Positions 15,001 through 27,100 of a stretch of DNA of 64,000 nt are shown one piece after another (the first letter of the stretch is position 1; every line of letters begins with the position of its first letter). Below the pieces are notes generated by a model. The model saw only the letters and a program-made list of their open reading frames with translations, was not told where the DNA came from and searched no databases. The DNA comes from Strongylocentrotus droebachiensis (Eukaryota; Echinodermata; Echinoidea; Camarodonta; Strongylocentrotidae), in contig JAVYIG010000865.1 in assembly GCA_035222895.1 (NCBI GenBank), positions 319,501 to 383,500 of the forward strand, read 5' to 3'. A program made the position numbers and the translations under genes.

Positions 15001-18000
15001 ATTATACTATGGTAATAAAATTGAAAATAATAAAGATAACAATCAATCATTATGGCAAACAGTTAATGACATTTTGGGGAAGAAAAAGGATACTCCAAAT
15101 AATATTGAATTTAATGATAATGGGCATCACATAGACCCAAATGATGTTGCTGAGGCATTCAATAAATACTTTACTAATATTGGACCGGATTTAGCTTCCA
15201 AAATAATCAATGAAAAGAATGATTTTTTCAAATACTTAAATAATAACGTTAATCAATCCTTATTTTTTAATCCAACAAATATTCAAGAGATTTTAGAAAT
15301 TGTTCGTTCATTAAAAAGCAGTAAATCTAGTGGCTACGATGAGCTAAGTGTATCTTTATTAAAACAAATAATTCACTTCATAGCTTCCCCGTTATCACAT
15401 ATCTTTAATTTATCTCTTTCCCAAGGGGTTTTTCCCGACCCACTAAAAGTTGCAAAAATAATTCCGATATATAAAAAGGATGATCACTCTAAAGTTTCAA
15501 ACTACCGACCAATTTCTTTACTACCAAGCATTTCAAAGATATTAGAGAAAATAGTATATAAACGATTATATTCTTTCTTAGATATCAATAACTTTTTAAT
15601 TCCTAATCAATATGGATTTAGAAAGAACCACTCTACTGATTATGCTATTCTACAATTATGTGACAAAATAACTGATTCCCTTTCTAAAAAAGAACACACT
15701 GTAGGTGTTTTTATGGACTTATCGAAAGCATTCGATACCATGGACCATCGTATATTAATACATAAATTAAAAGCATATGGAGTTAGAGGGATTGTACTTT
15801 CTTGGTTTGAAGACTATTTGCGTAATAGACATCAATATGTTATGTTTAAATCTACAACATCTAATATTTCCACCATAGAATGCGGAGTACCACAAGGCTC
15901 CATATTAGGTCCCCTACTGTTTTTAGAATATATGAATGATATTGTTAATGCATCACCACTCCTAACATATGTTCTGTTCGCAGACGATATCAACGTATTT
16001 TATTCGCATAAAGACTTAAACATTCTCATTACAACCCTCAATTTAGAACTAAATAAATTATCATCTTGGTTCAAATCCAATAAACTCTCTTTAAATATTA
16101 ATAAGACTAATTGTATTTATTTCAAAAACATACACTCTAAACATGTACTTCATTATGATATTTTTATAGATAACATGCCCATAATTGAAAAAGAAGTTAC
16201 AAAATTCTTAGGTGTAATGATTGATTCAAACCTAACTTGGAATAGTCATATTAACAACATTTGCATGCTAGTCTCGAGAAGCATAGGCATTTTATATAAA
16301 TTAAAATATTATCTATCACAAAAGTCACTATTTATGCTTTACAATTCCTTCATTTTGTCATACATATCTTATTGTAACATAGTTTGGGGCAATAGTAGTA
16401 AGATGAAAATTATGTTAATATATCGTCTCCAAAAGAAAGCACTTCGTCTTTGTACACATTCACATTATTTAGCCCATACTGATCCAATATTTTGTAAACT
16501 AAAAACATTAAAAATCGCTGACATTCACAGTTTTCAAACTGCAATCTTTATGTATAAATGTTGGATAAATACTATACCTTTGGCATTTCGAAATATTTTT
16601 GTTTACAATAGTGATATACATTCTTATCCCACACGACACTCATCCGATTTCCACTTAACAAACCCCAAAATTATTATGGCCTATAAATCGATAAGACATC
16701 ATGGTCCAGACATTTGGAATGCTTTACCTGACAATATTAAACACTCTGCAACTCTTTATTCATTCAAAGCATCGATATATTTAATATCTACATATTCAAA
16801 AACATCATAAGGGTCTCAGAGGTTTTGATTGTTTACTTAAATTAATTTTAGATGACCAGTTCATTAACAATACGAATCGAACACTTACTTCACCTGCACA
16901 CACCCACTTGCACACACTTGCACATTTTTCTTCTTTTTTCTTTTTTCTTAATTTCTTTCCACTTTTTATTCAGATATTTTCTGAACAAAATCTTTATATG
17001 TGACTCTCTATTCCCCTACATTCTCCTAAAAACAGCGCCATGTACCCCCCCCCCCCCCCCCTTCCCGGCTGCTATTGCCTCAAGCTTCTTAGCTTATGAT
17101 AGTTGGCCTCTGCATTTATCTTGATTATTTTTACTTACCTCCATACTTTCAAGCTTTCAATTATGTACTTTTTTTTAAAAATATTTTATTTTGTGTGTAT
17201 TAAGTTGTCACTCTTGATGTAAATCAATTATATACTATTATTGTTATTTGAATGTTTTGTATTTGATTTATCAATAAATGCAGAAACATCTGCTAAAAAA
17301 AAAAAAAAAAAAAAAATGTATGGAATTTCATAAGTTGACCTCTGTGACCCTTGACCTTTGACCTACGTGCTCCAAAATCTAATCCGATCGTCTTCCTATG
17401 GTGATACATACTATCCTTAAGTTTGAAGTTTTTACATCTCCAGTGGTTCTTGAGATATCATGATAACAATCTCAATGTATGGAATTTCATAAGTTGACCT
17501 CTGTGACCCTTGACCTTTGACATACGTGCTCCAAAATCTAATCAGATTGTCTTCCTATGGTGATACACACTATCATTAAGTTTGAAGTTTAAATCTCCAG
17601 TGGTTCTTGAGATATTATGATAACAATCTCAATGTATGGAATTTCATAAGTTGACCTCTGTGACCCTTGACCTTTGACCTACGTGCTCCAAAATCTAATC
17701 CGATCGTCTTCCTATGGTGATACATACTATCCTTAAGTTTGAAGTTTTTACATCTCCAGTGGTTCTTGAGATATCATGATAACAATCTCAATGTATGGAA
17801 TTTCATAAGTTGACCTCTGTGACCCTTGACCTTTGACATACGTGCTCCAAAATCTAATCAGATTGTTTTCCTATAGTGATACACACTATCACTAAGTTTG
17901 AAGTTTAAATCTCCAGTGGTTCTTGAGATATCATGATAACAATCTCAATGTATGGAATTTCATAAGTTGACCTCTGTGACCCTTGACCTTTGACATACGT

Positions 18001-21000
18001 GCTCCAAAATCTAATCAGATCGTCTTCCTATGGTGATACATACTATCCTTAAGTTTGAAGTTTAAATCTTAAATGGTTCTTGAGATATCGCGCTAACAAA
18101 CTCAATACAAGGAATTTCATAAGTTGACCTCTGTGACCTATGACCTTTGACCTACGTACTCCAAAATCTAATCAGATCGTCTTCCTATGGTGATAAATAC
18201 TATTCCCGAGTCTTAAGTTTAAATCTTAAATGGTTCTTGAGATATTGTGATAACGGTCAAACGGGACGTACGTACGGTACGACGTACGGACGGACGGACG
18301 TACGGACGGACAACCCGAAAACATGATGCCTCCGGCACCACCTTCGGTGGCGGAGGCATAAAAAAAAGATTTCCGACCGACCCACATATTTTGGCACCTA
18401 CTGTAACGGGCAATACAACATCTTTTTTTTTATAGACCTAATGGTAACACTACCACTACCACTACTACTACTAATAATAATAATCATAATAACAAATAGC
18501 ACTCCTGTCTATGATGCTGTGATGCTCCTGGTACTTGAATATCTTCAGAATGACTTTAGTTATATTCATGCAGCTAAATATGCAGTACCTAGGTATATCA
18601 GGTACCAATTTACAAAAATGTAGATTTCTACTCGTATGTGTACATGCTAATATTAATCCAACAACGATGACGTTGCATCCTACTGGGTACCAATTAAAAA
18701 ACTAGGCAAAGAGAAGCAATGTAATTGATGTACAGTTAACAACTGAAAAATTCATATTTCTTGTAAATTTGATGTTTTTTGTGTTTCTCGTAACTCAATA
18801 ATGAAAAGTGGACGAGTTGAATTAACTCGTTTGTTGAATACTTTTAGATGTAAGATATAATTTGTAACATTCTCAAGAAAGATATATCGGGACAAATCAA
18901 TTTCTCACATAGCAGGGGAAAAAATATTCAAAAAATTTTGGGGTTACTTTTCCAGCTTGCTTGCATGAAAATAACACTCTTTAATTTGTTTTGCGTTGAA
19001 CTCTATGCACATTTTGGGGGGCTCTGTTGTCCATTTTGGGGGCTAATTTGCCCAGAGCCCCAGTGTATTTTTTCCCTGAAAACCATTCAACTAGAACATT
19101 TCTATATGGAGATGCCACAAGGTTTACAGTGAGTAAGTAACAACCCATTTGTTGTAAGACAAGGACAAAAATAGAGGGGGGCTTTAATAGGGCGAATTTG
19201 CCCCTGAATTGCCCCAAAGAGCCCCCAAACATTTGCAGAGAGTTCAATGCAAAACAAATTAAAGAGTGTTATTTTCATGCAAGCAAGCTTGAAAAGTAGC
19301 CCCCCAATTTTTGGAATATTTTTTCCCCTGCTATCGGACCACCATACCTTCTTTGTGACTTCATAGTCTTCAGGACTGATGATGGGTTTGACCGCCATCA
19401 GGTACTTATACAACGTCTGCTGCAACGGAGGGACCGGTAGTGAAGCGAGGGAGTCCTGGTGAGCAAACATCCGACCTGCATGCACGTTGCTCGGCCCCAA
19501 TCGGGCGGGCAGTTGTGCACCATCTTTACCGGTTATGCCCATGACTCGACGTATCTATTAGGCGGACGATAAAGAAAAAGATGGTACATGAATTTGATTT
19601 TTTTTTTTTTTTTGTGGTTTTTGTGGTTTTGTTTACATGTACAAAATAAAATTGTATTAATCACCAAACTTGCAGATTCACTTATACCTGTAGGCAACAT
19701 CCCCAACGATCTAATGATTTCAATGCATGTTATTTTCACAATAAAGAGAGCTAACAAATATGAGTACATGTAACCATGTCATGGAATCTAAATGTTGTGA
19801 CAGGTATATGTAACAACAATAACAACAACAGTAATAATAATACAAATAATGATAATCATAACATGATATAATAACAATAACAATTGTCATTTACACTGCA
19901 CTTTACAAAATATATACATGTACATGTACATTGTACCATAGTGCTGATAAAATATGTAACTGAAACAGTAAATAAAGTCTATCTCTTCAGGAAAAAAAGG
20001 TACCGGTAGGTCTTTATTTGTCTTGGATGTGGATTGATTTACTTATTAAATAGTTTCAAATTGAGCAAGGGACATTGCTTTAAGTTCCAGAAACAGTTGA
20101 CTTGATTAATTTTTATACCGGTAATATAAATGATAATAATATGCCATAATAATAATAATAATAATAATAATAATATTTAATTTTTATATAGCACTTAATA
20201 CAAATGTCTTAAAGCGCTTTACAAATATACTATTACCCCGGTCATACAGTTTATAACAAATATGTCCCTATGCACTGTAATGGAGAAAAAGAAAAGAAAA
20301 GAAAAGGAAGAATTATATTGAGTGAAATACGCTCAGCATACATCAGTTAACATTGGAATTTTTTCTAAAAACAAAACTTGTTAAGACATGTTTATTAAAG
20401 CTGTCAACAGTATCACAATATAGCACATACAATTTACAATAACAGACCCTCTGCTAAATTTTGAGGAAGAAATAATGATATAATTAATTGTACACTTCTC
20501 TAGTTTGAGTTTAGACCCACATAGCACACATGCCATTATGAGTCACAAGACTGCGTCCAAGTGTACATAACTATGAATAGTGCAATACCAGTACTTTGTA
20601 CGAAAGATACTCTTGGTCTTTTGAAAATATTTGGTAAATTAGCAACTTTGAACAAAAAATCACAATGTACCCATGCCCATACATATATATACCATCCATA
20701 CCTGTGCATACCATGCATACCATTACCTTTCACTGTTATCCTGTGCATGTATGTCACTGCTCTGGTTAAAGATTTAAGTAGCAACTAATTTTATTGCAGA
20801 CAACTTATTTAGTCACATGTACATGTACAGGGTTGTATTATATCCACCCACCAAATCTATATAAAAATTGACCACTATAACTGGCGTAATCATTACAGAT
20901 CAAACAAAACGGGATGCACTTATCAGTTCCTAACTCCAAATGACTGAACTCAGCAGATACTGGTATCACTGTCTCTTATCCCTTGGCAAATACTTGTAAT

Positions 21001-24000
21001 GTAGGACCAGTACCAGTATGAACTTTGACAGCCCTATTGGGAATGGGAACTTTACCCTTGAACATGCATTGTTTACGTTTTGGGTCTATTCCTTGGCTCA
21101 GAGCCAATAAAAAAGCTTGACCTACATTTGTTTACAATGGGGTCACATGACAATGGGCTTGGAGCTGAGTCAGGTGACTGCATATACATTTCCCACATGT
21201 GTAGGTCACCTGATATTCAGCTTGACCTTCTGTACAACATTACATGGGAGTAAGAATTATCATACTGAGCATAATGAGCATCTTGATTTTTTAAAGAGAA
21301 GGTTGAGTTCTGGGAAGAGGTGAAAAATAATTTGTGAGCGTTATCATTGTTATTATGCAAGTGTGGAAGAACATCAGATTAAAAATGTTCCCTGAAAAGC
21401 ATGGCTCTTCAAATGCCTTAATATTCTAAGTGTGAAATGTAACAGCATAAAAAGCAGGACAGATTTTTACGCCACATGTTCATGTAGTCCCATATACATC
21501 TTTTTGTGTACAGTGCTTGTAAGTTGTAACTTTACCAAGACTGGGCCAAATTTCTTATAATTTTGATGATTCCAGAACCTTGCAGTACACACAATACTTA
21601 TATGCTAGATGATCAACCTTTTCTGATCGATTCCACACTGCTTCTTTCATAATGCAATCGCATGACCAGAACTCAACTTTATCTTTAACTCTTATCGTGC
21701 CAAGAACACTGTTCTGTGCATGCGCTGGCGTGCCACGCACACATAATCGGGTTTCTGTTGACTTGCCATGGACACATAAACTCTCATCCGCTCGTGTGCC
21801 ACGGACACATTTTCGTGCATAAGTACACAAGCTAATTGTTTATGCCTATTGTGCGATGCGCATTGCGTGCACGCATGAATGCTTACTGTATTTGTGGAGG
21901 GGGTTTATCGTTGTTTTGATTTTGCGTGCTTTACGTATACCGTTACATTGGATTTTCCTGAGAAAATTGCGATATTTTATCACCAAATTTGTCAGTTTTG
22001 ATCATGGCCCCTCAGATTGTGTGCGGGAAATGAGACAACGGATTGGTTTGACAACTCACTGATAGTGCTTATTTACTTTACCAAAATTACAGATTCATGA
22101 AATGATATTGGTATCAACAGAAAGAGGGTTAAATTTCCTACAACTTTAACGTACAATTCTTTTATATACAATATACAGATGAGATGTTATAGTGGATCAA
22201 ACATAGTAACAATTTAAACTACACGCACTTGAACCAACCCTAAATTAACTAAGCACACAGGAGATTAGTAGCGGGCACAATAGGGATTAGCACTGTGGCA
22301 CTGGGTGAATTGCATAGGGGCAGCTTAAGAGTTAAGTAGACATTAAGTGAAAACCACAATTATGGCCAATAACTTATCACAAGAAACCAGAAAGCTTACA
22401 AATGACGATAAGTCTTAGGTCAACTGAATATTGGACAATCAAAAAGAAACACAAATAAAAGTACCTCTCATGATCTGGGATATATGAGCGCTTAGCCCGG
22501 CCCCCCCACTCAATGTTATTTAGGGTACGCATATGCTCGTTCCCTCTTTTTGAAAGCACCCCCTATCTGAGGACTCCCAATATTTCCGAACCCCCCTTTC
22601 GCGGGCATTTCCCGGGCTTTTCCTGCCTTGGAGACCCCCCTAAATCAGGAAAAATGCTCAATGTACCCCCCTAAATTCGGAATAATTTCTCAGGAGTCCA
22701 AAAAGATGAGAGAAAAAAAGAAAAAACACCCCCTTTTTAAAGAAATCTCTGGGTGAAAAGTCAAATACACCCCTTTTTTTTACAATTCTCGGGCCGGACT
22801 TTGTCGCACGAAAAGTACCCCTTTACCGGACATTTTGGCAACACGCATGCGGTCATTCCGACCTCTGAGTGGGGGGGGCCGGGGCGCTTAGCCAGCAAAT
22901 TTAGCGATGTTTTGATGATGTCACATCAGGGACTAATCCTGTGTAAGCTGTAAGCATACTGTAGAACGTCCTTTAAAGGGATCGTTTAACAATGTTAAAT
23001 CTGAAATACACGGCCCTACGTGTTGTCAGTGTCTGTGATATGGCGTAATATTGAAGTCCTAAAAAAATTGCGCTTCAAAATGATCAAGAAGTGCCTGAAA
23101 AAAGTAAAAATCTTTGAGTGACCGGTGTTACCATACTCGTTTTCCCCAATAGACTGTTGTGTTATGAAAACTGTTTGGCAAACGGTTTTCAAAATTTGTA
23201 ATTCCAATCATAAGTATCTTGATAATCAGACAGGCGATCGGCTTGTAAAAGTCATGGGGTTCCTGACTGACCTAAAGGTTTATAATTATCATTACAGCAT
23301 GAGCTAAATCCAGAATTTTGTTTCAGAATCTGAGACAAAGTTACCGGATCCCTTTCACTAATGAACATTTTTTCTGTGCAATTATTTCTCAATAATAAGA
23401 GTTTGATTGATATTACCGGTAAACATGTGTTTCACGCTTCTTTAAAAGGGAAGTGATGCTGAAGCTAATTATTATAATTCTTTGCTTAGAAACATTCAGG
23501 GCAAAGATAAATGATCAGTTTAAAAAAATAAACTGAAATATCAGCCCACTTTCACATTGAAAAGCTTGCCCAATAATAGAATTAGAGCAGAAGAAAATGA
23601 ATTTCATTAAAGAATTGTGCAATACATACATGCCAGATAGTTCAGATTCAGATTTGTTGAGATTTATACATATAAAAAACACATTAAAAAACATAAAGAC
23701 CAATGATGTCATGTTTAAAATATACATTGCATGACATAAATAAGCATGTAACCATTTAACATCAAAATCATGAATACAAAGTACATGGACACTCTTGAAC
23801 CTACAATGTATCAAACAGATTGCATTGGATCAGTGAAAAGTAACAATTTGTATTGCACAGTTTGCACATTTAAATTAGAAATAGACATGACAAAAAACAT
23901 ATTGCAAAACTGGACTAAGGATATTTGAGGATTGAAGGGGCAGACAATGTGAAAATTTTACATTGGATCAAAGAAAGGGGCATGTACATGTAAGTAGTAT

Positions 24001-24068
24001 CGGTAAGTACCGTAAATCTCCGTGTATAAGGCGCACCTGTGTATAAGGCGCACCCCTATTTTGGGGGC

Positions 24069-24105
<37 letters not shown>

Positions 24106-27100
24106 TTTTTTTGTTTTGTTGTTGTTATTGTTTTGTTGCCGAAAACCCACCAAATAATAGTAACAATGTCGTTGTAGAAGAATGTGTGTAAGATCATTAA
24201 TGTAAATTAAAAACAGGTCCAGACTCTTAAGGCTTCATGATACCAAGTGTCCCACACCAGCCTCATCACATCAGCTAGCAGAAGCACTGTGTTCTATGCC
24301 AAACATCAATAGTCATGCATGATATGAATAGAATCCTCTAAATTTCTGACAATAGAGTACCTAGGATAGAACCTTGTGGTACACCATTTGTTATAGATAA
24401 AAAAATTGAGGAATTATTAAAAACTACATTTTGAGATCTATTAGAAAGATTACTTTCAAACCAAGATGACAGACAAATTTGAGTGTTGTTGTAGTTTCCG
24501 AGTGGTGAGTCAATACACTGATTACTGAGCTGGGAGACATTGCCAGGCATAGCGCCATAAATCGAAATCGGGAAGGGAAAAAAAAAAAAAAAAAAAAAAA
24601 AATCTTTTTTTTCTGTATCTGTGTATAAGACGCACCCCCGATTTTCAAATTTTTTCGGCGCCAAAAAAGTGCGCCTTATACACGGAGATTTACGGTACTA
24701 AGAACGAAGGGGATTTGATAGAAATAGATCAAACAAAACATGATCGATATTGCTGGAATCATTTTAATACGTAATCTTGGGTAGTATAGGGCAAGGACCA
24801 CCCTGGCACCAATTAAGCCAGCTTAGAAAAATATAAAAAGGGATGTAAGATTATAAAGCAGATTGACATCCTCTCAATGTCTCAATACACGTTTTGTGTC
24901 TCTCAAAAACAAACTCCGTAGCAAAAATTTCACCATCTCTTTCAGAGGAGATCATCATACTACTGGTACTCATAAGTTCAAGATAAAATTGAATTCTGGT
25001 CATGCGATTGCATCATGAAAGAAACAGTGTGGCATCGATCAGAAAAGGTTAATCATCTAGCATATACATGTAAGTATTGGTGTGTCCTACAAGGTTCTAG
25101 AATCATCAAAATGATAAGAAATTTGGCCCAGTCTTGGTAAAGTAACAAGCACTGTACACAGAAAGATGTATATGGGACTACACGAACATGTGGCCCAAAA
25201 ATCTGTCCAGATTTTTATGCTGTAATACATGCCATATTTAAAATATGAAGGCATTTGAAGAGCCATGTTTTTCAGGGAACATTTTTAATCTGATGTTCTT
25301 CCACAATTGCATAATAATAACGCTCACAAATTATTGTTCACCTCTTCCCAGAACTCAACCTTCTCTTTAACCACAACACATTGTACCATGGACTCTTAGT
25401 AGGTTCATGATTGTACCAAACACACGCGCGCACACTTCCTCCATCCCCTCCCAACTCCTGAAAAAGAGGAAATTAAAAATATCAAATCACCAATCAGAGG
25501 GAGAAGCACTCAAAAAAGGTACATCTAGGGGACCCAAAATCCTTAAAAATGATGAGTCAACATGCGATATGAATAATAAAAATGCTGACCTCTGATGAGA
25601 GTTTGTGATTTTGATTTTGCCGCACACACAAATACGGTGAAATAATGGCTGATCTTGCATTGCTTCTTCTTCTTCTTCGGGTATACTCCTCAACGTTCCG
25701 TAAGGAACCAAGCGAGGAGGATGGGGGGTGCGCACTGTGCTTGTTTAGTTCTTATTGCTTGAGTCTTGGTTGCGGAAAAAGTTGGTTGCTTGGAGTTTAA
25801 AGGTGTCAATGTTCGTGGTCCTTTGGATGTCTGAGGGTAGTGAGTTCCAGTCCTTGATGGTACGTGGAATGTAGGAGTGTTTAAAACAATTGGTGCGGGT
25901 GGAGTATTGGATAAAGGAGTTTCCTGAGGTACGTCTGGTGGCTCGTGTAGCTGGACGCAGGTAGTCCGACACCGGCAGGGCCAAGTGCCCCCCCAAGGCT
26001 TTGTGCAATATACAGACCCTCGAAACTTTCCTTCGAATAGAAAGCAAGTCCCATTCTAACCCCACCATTAGTTTTGTCGCGCTGGTAGTTTGCCTGTAGT
26101 CATTGCATACCATTCTGGCTGCCCTTCTTTGAACCTTGCCTATTTCCTGCGTATGTTCTTTGGTATATGGGTCCCAGACACTAGAACTATATTCTACAAT
26201 TGGACGGACTAGGGTTGTGTAAGCTAAGGATTTAGTTTGTTTAGTACATGATATAAGGTTTCTACGGATGAATCCATTGACCTTATTTGCAGATGATGTT
26301 ATGTTAGAAATGTGTTTATCCCACTTTAGATCATTGGAGATCTCTACCCCAAGGTACGAGTGAGAGGGGGTTTCCTGTAATACGGTACCTCCAATGGAGT
26401 ACTTGGTTATTACAGGGGATCTAGAAGCGTTAAATCTAAGAACATGACATTTTTGGGGGTTTAGTTGCATTTGCCACTTATCCACCCATGCAGAAAGTCT
26501 GTCAAGGTCGTCCTGTAGTCTGGTAGCGTCGAGTTGAGTTTTGATGCCAGAGTATAAGATACAGTCGTCAGCGTATAGTCGTACAGTCGAGGATAACTCG
26601 TCTGGTATGTCGTTAACGTAGATTAGAAAGAGTAAAGGTCCGAGCACTGTCCCTTGAGGAACGCCCGACTTAACCCTAACCCACTGTGAATGTTCTCCCC
26701 CCAAGATTACCCGTTGGTGCCTATCTTGTAAGAAGGATGAGATCCACCTGTTGGTTTTCCCATTGATACCGTACTGATTAAGTTTAAGGATGAGACGATG
26801 ATGGGGCACAGTGTCGAACGCTTTAGAAAAGTCAGTAACAATCATGTCAGTCTGGGTCCGTTTGTCGAGAGAAAGGGTAAGGTCGTGCATGGTTTGGATT
26901 AGCTGTGATTCACAGGAATGACCTTTCCTGAATCCGTGTTGGTATTTACTGAGTACGTTGTACGACTCAAGATGGTTCATTATATGAGAGTGTACAACAT
27001 GTTCTAATAGTTTACAGCATACAGAAGTGAGAGATATTGGTCTGTAGTTTTCTGGTTTGGTTCTATCACCCTTTTTGTGAATAGGTGTGATATTGGCTTT

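Larger units (their letters stand above)
8064..18153 (-). promoter_or_regulatory. Repeated DR1-type nuclear-receptor motifs inside CRAT introns
   Basis: TGACCTTTGACCT (reverse complement AGGTCAAAGGTCA, an ideal DR1) is exact at 8064, 8350, 13179, 13186, 13337, 17352, 17668 and 18141. One-base variants lie at about 7932, 8207, 13036, 13330, 17511, 17827 and 17984. DR1 sites bind HNF4, RXR heterodimers and COUP-TF. They belong to the transposed minisatellite, so regulation of CRAT is only a hypothesis. Confidence 0.4.
12876..18361 (+). mobile_element. Minisatellite-bearing element, copy B, with LINE insertion
   Basis: Same 5' end (one mismatch in the palindrome) and same 3' hairpin (GATGCCTCCGGCACCACC...GGCGGAGGCATA) as copy A, plus a GGAC-rich CGGACGGACGG stretch before it. 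The internal array is interrupted by the LINE at about 13,478-17,317. Confidence 0.8.
12701..18440. mobile_element. MITE copy split by a nested element
   Basis: Left end GGCCTACAAAAAAAATGTTG and right end ATACAACATC...ATAGACC are inverted copies. CCGACC blocks lie just inside. Everything from 12,876 to 18,361 is inserted into it. Partial copies lie at 53,237-53,430 and 58,080-58,287. Confidence 0.7.

Noticed and set aside
19102-19542. Single long open frame containing the CRAT exon and extending left
   Set aside because: The part left of 19,348 is past a good donor and lies in a foldback element; the mirror sequence explains the open frame.
24338-24664. 108-residue protein-coding gene
   Set aside because: It is a poly-A-derived leader plus a reverse-transcriptase scrap.
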